Assembly (NCBI RefSeq): GCF_030272615.1 | Contig: NC_081414.1 | Coordinates: 334,745,927 to 334,809,926, forward strand | Direction: 5' to 3' | Origin: Cryptomeria japonica | Lineage: Eukaryota > Streptophyta > Pinopsida > Cupressales > Cupressaceae | Length of the DNA stretch: 64,000 nt | In this document: one piece after another, positions 45,695-57,115 of the stretch | How the letters are laid out: every line of letters begins with the position of its first letter | How positions within the stretch are numbered: the first letter of the stretch is position 1 | Translations under genes and position numbers: made by a program | The notes under the pieces: generated by a model | What the model was told of the DNA's origin: nothing | Databases searched by the model: none | What the model saw: the letters and a program-made list of their open reading frames with translations, nothing else

Positions 45695-48304
45695 ATGGAA
45701 AGAGGTTGGTTACGCATTTTTTTTTGTTTTTTTTTGCACATTTGATAAATTTTATTTACGTTTTCAATTTAAATTCATTGATTTTGATTATTTTAAAAAA
45801 AAATTGTTACCAATATCATATTTTAAAAATCCAGAACCATAACAACATGCATCTCAAAACCCACAACAAAACCCTTAGGATACACCTCCAGCTCCTCCTT
45901 TAGACCATACAACAACTACAAAGGAGGATTTGCTTAATCAGTTAGGGCGAAACAATGCTAAAATAACTAGACTAATTAATAGATTGAAACAATATGAGTT
46001 TGAACATCATTTATCCATTGCCACTAGCCTAGAAACATTGGCTAGTGGTGCCACTGCAGTTTCGAGTCGGATTACAAAATGGGGAAACTATAGGGATAGG
46101 TGTCACACTTATTATGTTGATGGGTTATCATATGATGCAGTGAAAAATAAAAAACATAAGTAAAGCACAAATATGTGCTCTTTTTGTTGATCCTATAACT
46201 GGTGAGTCCTTACCTCTTAATGCAAAGAGGTTTCCCATACATTGGTGTACCAATGTGCAGATGAAGAATCCTTTTTGGAATATGTGGTGGGTGGTCTTTG
46301 ATGAACGACATTGTAATAATTTTGAGGTTCCATTATATTTTTTGAGGAAAGTGTATTGTGAGTTTTTCCTTAATGAGCGGCCTAATTATTTTGATATGAG
46401 AGAGTTCCATGATAGAGGTGGTGGCTCTACCCAAGATAGACCTGGAGTCCGTTGGATATTAGACCCGTAGAGTTGTCGCCCCTAGCACCTAAACCCAAGG
46501 TGCATGCGACGGTCCTAGTAGCCCTAAAAGAGTCGATGGAGCTAGAGACTCTTCATGCAACCACAACATTTACTGATGTGATCATCCAACATGGGACACA
46601 GTTAGCACACCCTCTTGGCCCGGACGATGATCCATTAGCTAAGGCAGTTGTTGTTGGTCAGCCCATTGAGCATGTGTGTCCCACTTGCTCAGGCATATGC
46701 ATAGGGATGGATGTCGAGGCCAGTGCATATGGTTTGACATCCCATCTATGCACAATTTGTGGGAACAGATGTCAGACCCACATGATTGAGGATTTGGCAC
46801 TGACGGATGAATTGATGGACATGGTGTTTTCTAGTCAGCCGCAGACACATGTGTGTTGATTTGAATTCATAACATTTTATTTATCAGTCACTTAAAATTT
46901 GTAATTGTAATGAATTTTCATTTATAGATCGATTTAAATTGATACAAATAATATGCATTTCAGGATGCAGCAATGGGTTTTAATACACCATCTGATATTC
47001 CTCACGCAGTTATTGTAGCTGCAACTTCGATGCCTGAGGTATAAATTTTGTAACATGTTAAAATAGAATATTAATTTAAATTCAAAAAAAATTATAATAT
47101 ATACTAACTCTCTTTAATGCTTGATAAATTTTTGTTTTGAAGGCATTGACAGGGGACCAAATGTCCCAGATTGATGATGTCACCCTCTCAGCAATCGATT
47201 TTGGCCTACAAAGCTATGCGGTATCATATTTTGTACACCTTATTTTATGTATTCTTTTGATGGAATATGCAAGTCATTTAATTTTAAATTTGTTAAATTA
47301 TGTTTAATATTATCTACTAATATCTCTTGTGTTAATTTTGTTTGTTTTAGGGTACCCCCTCAGTGTCTAGGTCTCGTCCTCAGTGAAAGAAATCCTCAAC
47401 GACGCCTAAACGTGGGAATAAGGTAATTGAACACATTTTTAATTGTACAATTGTTTGAAAAGGTTGAAATTGTCTTAGTTGGAATTTGTAGATTGATTCT
47501 ATGTTTTTTATCTGTTTTATATACAATGGCCATTGGGCTTTGTAGAATTGTTGAATGCACCTGATACGCCCGAGGATCGAGAGAGGGCAGAGGTATATAT
47601 CTCTACTTTATTTTCTTGATTTCATGAATATATGCATGTGTACATGTGAAATTGTGATAAATTATAATCTTATCATTTTTCATACAAGAAATATCCATAG
47701 TCGCTTCATCAATGACGAGCCCTCCTCTATGTACTGGAGAAGCATCTCAGGATCTAGTACACTTTTGTTTTATATATTGCATTAATTGTATTTAACCTAC
47801 AATACTTATCATTATATTAATTTTATTTAATCTTTAATCATTTTTTGTATAGGTAATAGCCACAACTGCTCCATCAATGGTGAGCACTCCTTAGACTACT
47901 AGAGAAGCATCTGAGGCTCTGGTACACTTTTGTTCTCTATATTGTAGATTTTTAGTGTTTTTTTATCTTTACATGTTAGTACATTGTATTAATTGTATTT
48001 AATCTACAATAGGCCCCTCCGCGGTTCAACCATAACTTGGATCCTTTGAAGTTTGTGTTCAAGAAAACTCGTAAGACTGACAAGGAGAAGAAAAAAAAGA
48101 CAATAAATTCTAGATCAACAAATGAGGTAATCTACATTTCAATTGCAAAGAAATTATGGTTAAATGCATTGTTATGTTGATAACTGTGAACTATTTTCTA
48201 CAAAAGGATTCTAACTTGGCTTTTGAATTGTGGTTGTGCAACCATCTACAAAGCCGTGTACTACATCAAAGAGGCTCAATTTTGATGATCCACCACAAGT
48301 ATAG
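45695..48304 (+). pseudogene. Element H gene 1: ~10 exons, unknown function
   Basis: Exons proposed: 45695-45704, 45835-46850, 46964-47038, 47143-47220, 47351-47422, 47545-47592, 47688-47756, 47853-47921, 48013-48126 and about 48240-48304. From exon 2 on the introns are phase 0, and most start GT and end AG; acceptors before exons 6, 7 and 10 are imperfect. The large exon 2 needs two frame changes (near 46160 and 46465). It has a Pro/Gln/Thr-rich start, a mixed domain (ICALFVDPITGESLPLNAKR, MKNPFWNMWWVVFD) and a double Cys cluster, CPTCSGIC then CTICGNRC. Exons 7 and 8 are duplicates; exon 9 is Lys-rich (KKTRKTDKEKKKK). Stops at 45840, in exon 2, in exon 5 and in exon 8 all look like C-to-T changes. 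A DNA-binding accessory protein is possible. I do not recognise the family. Confidence 0.6.
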
Positions 48305-49009
48305 GATCATATAGTGTTAGTTGTGGTCATTGAATGACCAATACATGTAGATAAATTCTACATTTTTATTGTATATCGATTTGGACATGGCATATGCCAC
48401 ATTTTTGTAAAACTTGTATTGACTTGGCATATATGTCTTTTTTATATATATAAATGTTGATATTCGATCCAATAAAAGTGTATTGTATTCATTATTGTGC
48501 ATTTTGTTGATATTGATATGTATATTCGATACATACATAATTTGTTCATTGTGTTGATTATTATGTATATAAACAATTATTTATAATTGATACGGTTAAT
48601 TTTTGCTCAAACTATTCGATGTATTTGGTGGTTGCCCTTTTATAAAGTTAAATGAATATTTGCCTATGTAATCAACAATATGAATATAAACAACCAAAAT
48701 ATATGATATAAAGTATTGCAATTGTGGAATATGATTTGATAAGCTTTCTAAAATATTGAAATAACCCTACAAAACTCCTTGTCTCAATCAAAATGAAATT
48801 CAATGGTAATGGTCAGATTTGATCTGTGGTAATGATCACTAGGTGCTTTTGATTCCTTTTGTCAAATTCCAGTTTTTGTCTTGTTTTCCATTTGTTTTAT
48901 CTAAATAAGGTGATTTGGGACCATTAATGATCATTTGAAGCCATTTGTGAAAGTTTGGGGTCATTTGGATAAAAGATGTAAAAGTTGCTCAGTTGTTGTC
49001 AAAGTTGTC
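48305..49009. other. Downstream of gene 1, no gene recognised
   Basis: AT-rich 3' flank of gene 1, with several AATAAA-like signals (for example AATAAAAG near 48470). It leads into the satellite array. Confidence 0.45.
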
Positions 49010-50678
49010 AAAGTTTCTTCATGGGCACAAACAAAAATAACGAGCATGTCAATGTGGGAAGGTTTACGCTAGGCATGCTCCTGTTGTACTTCCCAACACG
49101 TTGGAATGTCAAGAGCCATACCCTACCGGTGTGATCTCTCAAGTGCTCTGAGTCCAAAAAATTATCAAACTTTGACGAATAGTTTCTCACAATCCAGGAT
49201 GAATATGATCAGTTTGTTTGCACCTATAGGGTCACGTGAGGCTCGTCTATAATGACCTATCTTGGTTTCTGATGACTCGGAGCCATTTTCAAATGGTTGC
49301 GTTTTTTCACCTATTGCAAAAATCGTTAGTGGCATGCAATGCAAAGTTGCAAGATAGGCTAGATTTTATTTCGTTCATCATGGGCACAAACCAACATCAT
49401 AAGCATGTCTGAGTGGGCAGTTTTACTCTATGCATTCTCCTATTATGCCTCCCAATGCACCAGAACATCGAGAGCCATACCCTACTGACACGATCTCTCA
49501 AGTGCCCTGAGTCCGAAAAATGGTCAAACTTTGGCAGATAGTTTCTCGCAATACAGGATGCATATGATTGATCTGTTTGAACCTATAGGGTAACTTGAGG
49601 CTCGTCTACAATCACCTATCTCGGTTTCTGACGACTCGGAGCCATTTTCAAATGGTAGCATTTTTTTACTTGCTGCAAAAACCGTCAGTGACATGCAATG
49701 CAAAGTTGCAAGATAGGCTAGATTTGTTTTCGTTCATCGTGGGCACAAACCAACATCATGAGTGTGTCTGGGTGGAAATGTTTGTGCTAGGAATTCTCTT
49801 GTTGGTCCTCCCAATGCGTCGAAACATCGAGAGCCATGCCCTACTGGCATGATCTCTCAAGTGCCTTAAGTCCAAAAAATTGTCAAACTTTGATGGATTG
49901 TTTCTTGCAATCCAAGATGCATATGATCAATCTATTTGAACCTATAGGGTCATGTGAGGCTCATCTACAATGACCCATCTCATTTTCTGATGAGTCAGAG
50001 CCATTTTCAAATGGTAGCATTTTTTTGCCTACTGCAAAAACTGTTAATGGCATGCAATGCAAAGTTGCAAGATAGGCTAGATTTGATTTTGTTCGTTGTG
50101 GGCACAAACCAACATCACGAGAGTGCCTGGGTGGGAAGTTTTACACTATGCATGCTCTTATTGTGCCTCCCAATGCACCGTAACGTCGAGAACCATACCC
50201 TACCGACGCGATTTCTCAAGTGCCTCGAGTCCAAAAAATTATCAAACTTTGACAGATAGTTTCTCGCAATCCAGGATGCATATGATCAATCCATTTGAAC
50301 TTATAGGGTCACATGAGGCTCGTCTACAATGACCTTGGAGCCATTTTCAAATGGTAGCATTTTTTCACCTGCTGTAAAAATCATCAGTCGCATGCAATGC
50401 AAAGTTGCAAAATAGGCTAGATTTGATTATGCTTGTCGTGGTCACAAACCAACATCACAGGTGTCTCCAGGTGGGCGATTTTACACTAGGCAGACTCTTG
50501 TTGTGCATACCAATGCATCAGAACATCAAGAGTCACACCCTACCGGTGTGATCTCTCAAGTGCCTAAGTCCAAAAAATTGTCAAACTTTGATGGACTATT
50601 TCTTGCAATCCAGGATGCGTATGATCAATCTATTTGAACCTATAGGGTCATGTGAGGCTCATCTATAATGACCTATCT
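49010..50678. repeat. 359-bp tandem satellite, about 4.7 copies
   Basis: The phrase GGGCACAAAC recurs at 49023, 49382, 49741 and 50100 (spacing exactly 359), and a variant recurs at 50440 (340, with a ~19-bp deletion). Each monomer carries GTGATCTCTCAAGTGC, CAATCCAGGATGCATATGAT and CAATGCAAAGTTGCAAGATA. The frames of 85-101 codons read inside are repeat shadows, since 359 is not a multiple of three. Confidence 0.95.
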
Positions 50679-51439
50679 TAGTTATCTTCCTAGTCATCCC
50701 AAAATGCTTGTCAGACATTTTTAATCCCGCTGCTATCATGGCGCCCTCTACAAGCCCATTCCTAACAAACTATTCTAATATGAGGGTGAAATGGTAAATG
50801 GAGAAAGAGGGAGAAGGAAGGAAAACAAAAAATTGCTAGCTCTCCTCCATTCTCACTCTATCTCTCCAAAGTGTATTTTCTCTCGTCCGAGCCAAAAAGA
50901 GGCTTTTTTCTCTTCTGGCCTGCTTCAAACAATCCAAATGCCTATTTTTTTCACTCCTCCCTAAATCCCCAATAGGAGAAATTCATGCAAACCCAATCTC
51001 TCTAACTGCAAACCCACCACAGGAAAAGCCAAAACTCCCACTTCCAAACGTGGCTTATCTCAATACCAAAACCAACCCAACTTATCACATCACATAAACT
51101 CAAAACCCTTAAGATATTCAAAACATAGTCACATATATTCAAAAAATAGTCACAAAACATGTCACATATATTCAAAATTGTTTTACAAATCATCTCATGG
51201 GCTTTTATACAAAATTTGGCATTTAAATATGTGTGAAACAACTCATCGCCATTTAAATATACAAAAAATGGCATCTAAATATGTACAAATCAGCTCATGG
51301 CCATTTAAATATACAAAATTATGCCCCTAAATATGTACAAATTAGTTCATGGGAATTTATATATAAAACAATGAATATAGAACAATTCGTCAGCGATATA
51401 TACAAAACTATTAAAATCATTCTACCTTGAACCGCAAAA
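50679..51439. repeat. AT-rich region with short tandem repeats
   Basis: About 51170-51375 holds three to four imperfect copies of a ~55-bp unit (AAATATGTACAAAT-AGCTCATGG-CATTTAAATATACAAAA). The part 50690-51000 has no recognised content. It lies just downstream of gene 2. Confidence 0.65.
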
Positions 51440-54380
51440 TCAATCAAGTGAGCCTTCTGTATCAACTCTAACCTGTATTGTGTCAAGTATTGCCTTGTGG
51501 TCAGATTCACGAACTTTCCATAAAATCTTGTTATGAGGTCTACCACGATACTTAATCAAATGAATATTTGTTGCAACAACATGGTTGGAGAAATGAAGAA
51601 TATGTATGTGTGTTTCAAAGTCCTTGAATAACCAAACATCAAAATTCTTGATAGGGTATCTCCTAAGCCATGTGCTTATCATGACAATAGACCCTACTAG
51701 ATACTCAATACCCTCTCCATCAATGATTATGGTTGTCAATTTTCTCTTAGGCTCAATACAACGACACAAAATATAATCCGTTCCTTCTTCATTGTTCTCT
51801 TCTACAACAACTGCGTACACATGACCTGCATATTATAGAATGATAATTAATACAAAAAATAATGTTTGATGTAACAAAATGAGCCAAAAACAATTCCTGC
51901 AATAAAATTTACCCAAAAAATCATCTGGTTCCACCAGGTTGGATACATGATCAAAATCAACTGATGCTTCCATTTGGTTCAATTGCAATGCTCTGGGAAT
52001 TTGATAGGTATCAATGGGATGTAACAGTCTACAAGACCATTTGTCAACCCACTCTTGTGATTCACATTCTTCCCACAAAAAATACATATATGAAGAGAAA
52101 AAACATACAATTTGTCTAGTATAAATTATCGGTGAACTTGCATTTGAATTTTGAAATGAGTGCATGTCACTAGATCCTACAACTGTACAACAATCTTGAT
52201 AGTTTTCAATGACATATTTAATGATCAACCAAAAATATCTATGAACCTTTGATGTACCTGCATTACCTGGTCCCATTGTAGAGTTACACCATCACACAAT
52301 TGTTGTTGCATCTATCAACTCAGCACCACCTTCGTACTTCAATTCTTCTCTAGCTAGGGATCTTTTTACGCATGCTCCTGCACCATTGTGCTCTCCCTTT
52401 CCATGTCCAGCCTTAGTGAAATTCCAAAAATATTGTACATCACTTGTCACATGCATCCTACTCAACCAATAGAACATCCTTGCATTTTTGAATTGTGAGG
52501 TGCAATTATCAAACCATATTATGTGTTACTTGTATCGTATGTTCCTTTCCCTTAAACTATCATATAAAACTTTAAAGCATCCTTGCACAAACTCTAATGA
52601 ATGTGTACAATCATCACTTATGTAGAAGTGATACTCTCTTACAACCTTTCTATCCCCCTCTATGCTATCATCTGCATGCATGAATGCTATGTGTACAAAA
52701 ATAGAAACTTATTTATAATGGTAATACATAGATTCCACTTCATTTTGTGGTTGTAGTGTATAATATTAAGCAAAATCAACTATAGAGACAATGGTACCAA
52801 GAGGAAATGTGTCCTTGCATAACTTAAATTTCTCATCTAACTACCAAGCTCTATATGTATGCATTATGTACTCATAGACTAGTTTCTCTTTAAACGTTCT
52901 CATAAAATCAGCTACACATATATTGTTTTTCACTAACTCACATCTCTTCAATTATTTTCCATCTTTAACCCCATATGTCACTATCTTGTACTTTCCAAAA
53001 GATACTAGTTTCTTACCAATTTCATATGTGCTATCCAAATGTAGACATCTTGGCAAATGTTGCAAACCACCACATGTAGCACAAGAACCTTTCAAACACA
53101 TCATCTTATAATAAATGCAAACATCATCTCTTTTACATAACACACTTGAAATAAATTATCTTGGCGACTTAGGAGGTGGTTGTATATTGCATTCCTACAA
53201 AACATCGTTGGTGTGTAAAGTACAACATATATGACGATAAATATCATAGTGCATGGAAAATTCAATATGCATCCTACAACAACACATGGTGCGTACATGA
53301 TTAATCTTAACATAAAAGGTTTTTCTATTTCAAAAAATCTTTGACTAATTCTTATTTGAGGAAACTTTTGAAGGAATCTTTCATAAAATTTTGTTTGAGT
53401 CATATCCAAATAGTGTTTGGCATGTGGCTCACGATTTCTAGATCCAATTCGCCTTATAACAACATCTCTTTGGTTAGGTGAAACCCTTGTGTTGTCGTGC
53501 CCAAAAGTTTCAAATAATGTTCTTAGTGCATCCACAACAACCTTGTCTTTGCGTAGTACTCTACCTGAGAATGCCCAAAGAGAATTATTTTTAGGATCCT
53601 CTATTTTCTCCTACCTATCTAATGCTTTACACAATGTTGTTCTACTTATGTTTAATGACTTACTTATTTTTTTTATCAAACGATTTTCTTTTCTTTTCTT
53701 TCTTATTATGGTTGATGTAATAACATGTCGAGTAACATTAGAATATTTAGTAAGTGATTTTGAACCAATAGCTTGATATGCATCAAATAGATTTCTCACA
53801 ATAGTTCTTTCGCTATTACTTTCAAATGATCTTAGGCCTAGAATTTTCATCGTCTCTCTAAAATTCAAATTTTTAATCATTTCAACAATTAATTGGCATC
53901 TTGCAATTTGATTTAAGCTTTCAAAATAGTTTTGCCATATTCTTTTAACCATTCTCCTACAAGTTTGTTCATTTATTTTATCGGGAATTGGCTTCAAAAT
54001 ATTCTCATCGATGTCAATTAGATACTTTGGTTTATGATTCTAGGAAGTGTCAACATTGGTGCATTGCGTGCATTAGGTACATTCATCGCATCAAATAGAG
54101 CTAGTGTATGTTCATCATTGCATGCATTAGGTACATTCATTGCATTAAAATGATACGGTAAATCAAATGTTGTTGGTGCATCTTCATCGTTTGTTTGTTT
54201 ATTCATTGTGATCTCTTCTTCAATTGCATTATGTTTGTTTGGTAAATCAAATTGAGATATTGAGGATGACATATCTTCTTGTCCTATTGTTCTTATGTCG
54301 TGTAATTTCTTCATACATTGTGTTTGTCTTTCCTTTTCAGCCTCTTGTTGTTCCATCGTTCCTTTCTTGTTCTTTCCCAT
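51440..54380 (-). pseudogene. Element H gene 2: DDE-like transposase candidate
   Basis: The ATG is at 54380 (MGKNKKGTMEQQEAEKERQT). A Asn/Asp-rich N-terminus follows. A helix-turn-helix-like segment ISKSLNISRTTLCKALDR at 53611-53665 is followed by an in-frame TAG. Next come HYLDMTQTKFYERFLQKFP, a Cys/His cluster TMCCCRMHIEFS (near 53290), and CLKGSCATCGGLQHLPRC (53045-53100). The putative core has SIVDFA (near 52775), ISDDCTHSLEFVQ (near 52610), IIWFDNCTSQFKNARMFYW (52470-52525) and WNFTKAGHGKGEHNGAGACV (52360-52420), then Trp-rich C-terminal parts 52276-51833 and 51820-51440. I infer an RNase-H-fold transposase with Asp in VDFA, Asp in WFDN and an acidic residue near GHGKG. The family is not identified. 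Stops and frameshifts are numerous. Confidence 0.6.
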
Positions 54381-54689
54381 CGTTAATACTGATTGTCCTA
54401 AATAGAGTCATTTTACATATATATGTAAACAAAATTTCTTAAACAATCAAATAACAATAAAATTGAGCATTATCGTTATTTTTTAAATCAACACTATTAA
54501 ACAATCACAATAACATTGACCAAACTAATAAGAACAATAATTCAATCATTTGAAATCATGCAAAACAAAAATTTCACTTACTTGTACATATTAAACTATC
54601 ACAGAAGCATAGTAACAGTTGCAGTGGGGCCTTCAACGACCTTAAAAACTTCTTTTGAGGTTGTTGGGAAACTAAAAGTATGTCCAAGA

Positions 54690-54815
54690 ACTTTGTACAC
54701 GGTATGTTCAGTAACCCCATGCACGCTTTTAGTCCCTAAAAATGCTCACTAGATCAATGTCCATATTCCCAGTATCCCATATGCATTTTTAACTTATTAA
54801 AACCTCGTATGCGTT
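54690..54815. repeat. Right inner ~30-bp array of element H
   Basis: Degenerate copies of the motif (TGTACACGGT, CCCATGCACGC, CCCATATGCAT, CCTCGTATGCGTTA) start near 54692, 54715, 54777 and 54803, about 310-430 bp upstream of the gene 2 ATG. This mirrors the left array upstream of gene 1. Confidence 0.5.
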
Positions 54816-54835
54816 ACTTGTAGTAAAGAAAATGT

Positions 54836-54967
54836 GAAGGAAAAGGGAGGGAGGAAGAGGGGGAGGGAGGAAAAGGGAGATAAAGGGGGAGAGGGAGAGA
54901 GAGGGAGAGAGAGGGGGATGTAGAGAGAGAGTGAGAGAGAGTGAGAGAGGGAGAGAGAGAGAGAGAG

Positions 54968-55030
<63 letters not shown>

Positions 55031-55087
55031 ATGTAGAGAGAGAGTGAGAGAGAGTGAGAGAGGGAGAGAGAGAGAGGGGGGAGAGAG

Positions 55088-55166
<79 letters not shown>
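54836..55166. repeat. (GA)n-rich block
   Basis: Long GA tracts with GGGA variants. A ~50-bp segment starting GGGGATGTAGAGAGAG occurs twice (54914 and 55026). Confidence 0.95.
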
Positions 55167-55170
<4 letters not shown>

Positions 55171-55279
55171 GATTAAGGATATTCCATTGTCTTTTATTTT
55201 ATAATATATTGGCAGATGAACAAGTCAGATGTTTTCTAGACCATGTTTGAAGGGGATCTAATGGCTCAAAAGAAAGGAG

Positions 55280-55590
55280 GTGCGAGATAAGATTATTATG
55301 TTCCAAGTGGTATATAATGAGATGGGTAAACAAAATATAGTGATGAAAGAGGTGGGAGGAGAAAGTATTGTGTTTCAAGTTGCAGGTTTCATGGAGAACG
55401 TAAGAGTAGAAATGATAGTGGAGGAGGTAGGAGGAGAAAGCTTGAAAGTGTTTATGAATTTCCTCTACACAAGAAAAGTGGGTGATAATGAATTTTTTGC
55501 CAATTATAAACAACTTGCAAGGCTTGCAGCCAATTTTCAAATAAATAAGTTGTTTACCAACTTGAATTTGTGTATGGATGGGGTATGGAG
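55280..55590 (+). pseudogene. BTB/POZ-like C-terminal fragment
   Basis: The frame includes ESLKVFMNFLYTRKVGDNEF and YKQLARLAANFQINKLFTN. This has the pattern of the last helices of a BTB domain ('F..FLYT......LL.LA..F.+..L'). Upstream text (ESIVFQVAGF, EVGGES) has a repetitive, degraded look. BTB proteins mediate dimerisation and cullin-3 binding; here only a fragment survives, with no start and no partner domain. It could be a host gene fragment captured by element H, or chance resemblance. Confidence 0.4.
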
Positions 55591-56095
55591 GAAGGGAGAG
55601 AGGGGGAGCATGTTGGTTTGTTATTTTTGTAAGCAATATTGGTACTGCTTTTATATATTGTAACAATGGTTCATCTTGCCTCCTGATGACACCATATGAC
55701 CTCGTAGGACACCATATGCTCCTAAAGGGTCATGTGGTGTGCTAAGGGGTCATATGATGTCATTAGGTGCTATGTGGGGTCCTAAGGGAGAGAGGGAGAG
55801 AGAGAGAGGGGGGTGATGGGGAAGTAAGGGAGATAAAGGGGGGTAGGGAGAGAGAAAGAGTGGTGAGGGAGAGAAGAAGAGAGAGAGAGAGAGATAAGGA
55901 TGGGGTATGGAGGAAGGGAGAGAGGGGGAGCATGTTGGTTTGTTATTCTTGCAAGCAGTATTGGTAATGCTTTTTATATTGCAATAATGGTTCATCTTGC
56001 CATTTTACGAAACCGTAATACCATCTTGCCATCTTAACCCCTTAGGACATCATATACTCCTAAAGGGTCATGTGGTGTTATGTGGGGTCCTAAGG

Positions 56096-56100
<5 letters not shown>
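55573..56100. repeat. Direct duplication of ~110 bp plus GA tail
   Basis: The segment starting GATGGGGTATGGAGGAAGGG and ending TTCATCTTGCC occurs at about 55575-55681 and 55900-56000. Each copy is followed by the CATATG/GGGTCAT minisatellite and a GA tract, so the whole cassette is duplicated. Confidence 0.85.
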
Positions 56101-56191
<91 letters not shown>

Positions 56192-56605
56192 CCTTAAGAC
56201 ACCACATGACCCCTTAGAGAACCATATTAGGGTTATATGGTGTTGTTAGGGGTCATATTATGTCCTAAGGGGACACCATATAACCCCTTAGGTGTCGTTA
56301 GGGGCCATATTGTGTCCTATGACCCCACAGGACACCATATGATGTTGTTAGGGGTCATGTGGGGTCCTAATTGAGCCACGCATGTGTTACAACACCATAT
56401 GACCCCTTAAGACACCATATGACCCCTTAAGATATCATACATGGTTCGAAGGGGTCACATGGCATCATTGGGGTTCATGTAGGGTAATAATGGGGCCGCA
56501 CATGTGTTATAATATCATATGACCCCTTAGGACATCATATGGTCTTAAGGGGTCATATGTGTGCTAAGGGACCTTACATGATGTAAATAGGTGTTATCTG
56601 GGGTC
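55690..56605. repeat. Strand-alternating minisatellite
   Basis: Many copies of a ~20-bp phrase ACACCATATGACCCCTTAGG, and of its reverse complement CCTAAGGGGTCATATGGTGT, are interleaved. They are interrupted by GA tracts at 55785-55895 and 56099-56189. Neighbouring opposite copies could fold into hairpins. Confidence 0.9.
56099..56189. repeat. (GA)n microsatellite
   Basis: About 45 uninterrupted GA units inside the minisatellite. Confidence 0.97.
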
Positions 56606-56606
56606 C

Positions 56607-56611
<5 letters not shown>

Positions 56612-56653
<42 letters not shown>

Positions 56654-56935
56654 TATAATGTACAATAAGATATCAATATACATGTACATGTACATACACA
56701 TATACATATACATATACATATAATACAAATAAAATATCAAAATATAATACACATACATACATATTATATATACATACATACACATATATATATTATACAT
56801 GTATATATTATACATACATATATGTATACATGTACATCATACACATATACATACATATGTGTGTGTATATATACACATATATACATACAATATCTACATA
56901 TATACATATACATATATGTATGCACACACACACAC
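56612..56935. repeat. (GA)n then TACA/TA compound microsatellite
   Basis: GA units to about 56650, then irregular ATACATAT and (TA)n, ending in (CA)n near 56925. The Tyr/Met-rich frames read here are artefacts. Confidence 0.95.
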
Positions 56936-56984
56936 ATTTTAAACATACAAATTAATTTTTTTATGTTAGAGTATCATAGGAAGA

Positions 56985-57112
56985 ACCGTGTTTGTGTTAT
57001 TTTCTCCTTAGAACTGTGTGCGCGGTGCTTATTCAAAATAAACCTTGTACGCAGTTCATATTCAAAAGGAACCCCGTATGCAGTTTTTATTCAAAAGAAG
57101 TCATGTACGCGC
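56985..57112. repeat. Right outer ~30-bp tandem array
   Basis: Five copies start near 56985, 57014, 57044, 57074 and 57103, each with an AACC-GTACGC-GTT core followed by TATTCAAAA. In inverted orientation they match the left array at 45452-45571. Confidence 0.75.
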
Positions 57113-57115
57113 TCT

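Larger units (their letters stand above)
45440..57115 (+). mobile_element. Candidate two-gene DNA transposon (element H)
   Basis: Two convergent decayed genes (45695-48304 plus; 51440-54380 minus) lie between arrays of a ~30-bp motif. The left array (45452-45571) and right arrays (54690-54815, 56985-57112) are in inverted orientation: left reads AACCGCATACGTGGTCCTTT and the reverse complement of the right reads AACTGCATACGGGGTTCCTT. Subterminal arrays that bind transposase are known in several DNA transposon families. The minus-strand gene has features of a DDE-type transposase. Exact ends, terminal inverted repeats and a target duplication could not be found, so the limits are provisional. 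The minimal element may end near 54830. Confidence 0.55.

Noticed and set aside
49595-50332. Frames of 78-101 codons in the satellite
   Set aside because: They recur in successive 359-bp monomers and shift frame between them; repeat shadows.
49010-50678. Regular direct repeats as a CRISPR-like array
   Set aside because: Monomers are 359 bp and directly tandem without spacers, in a plant genome context.
55044-55250. Glu/Arg repeat 'protein'
   Set aside because: Translation of the GA microsatellite.
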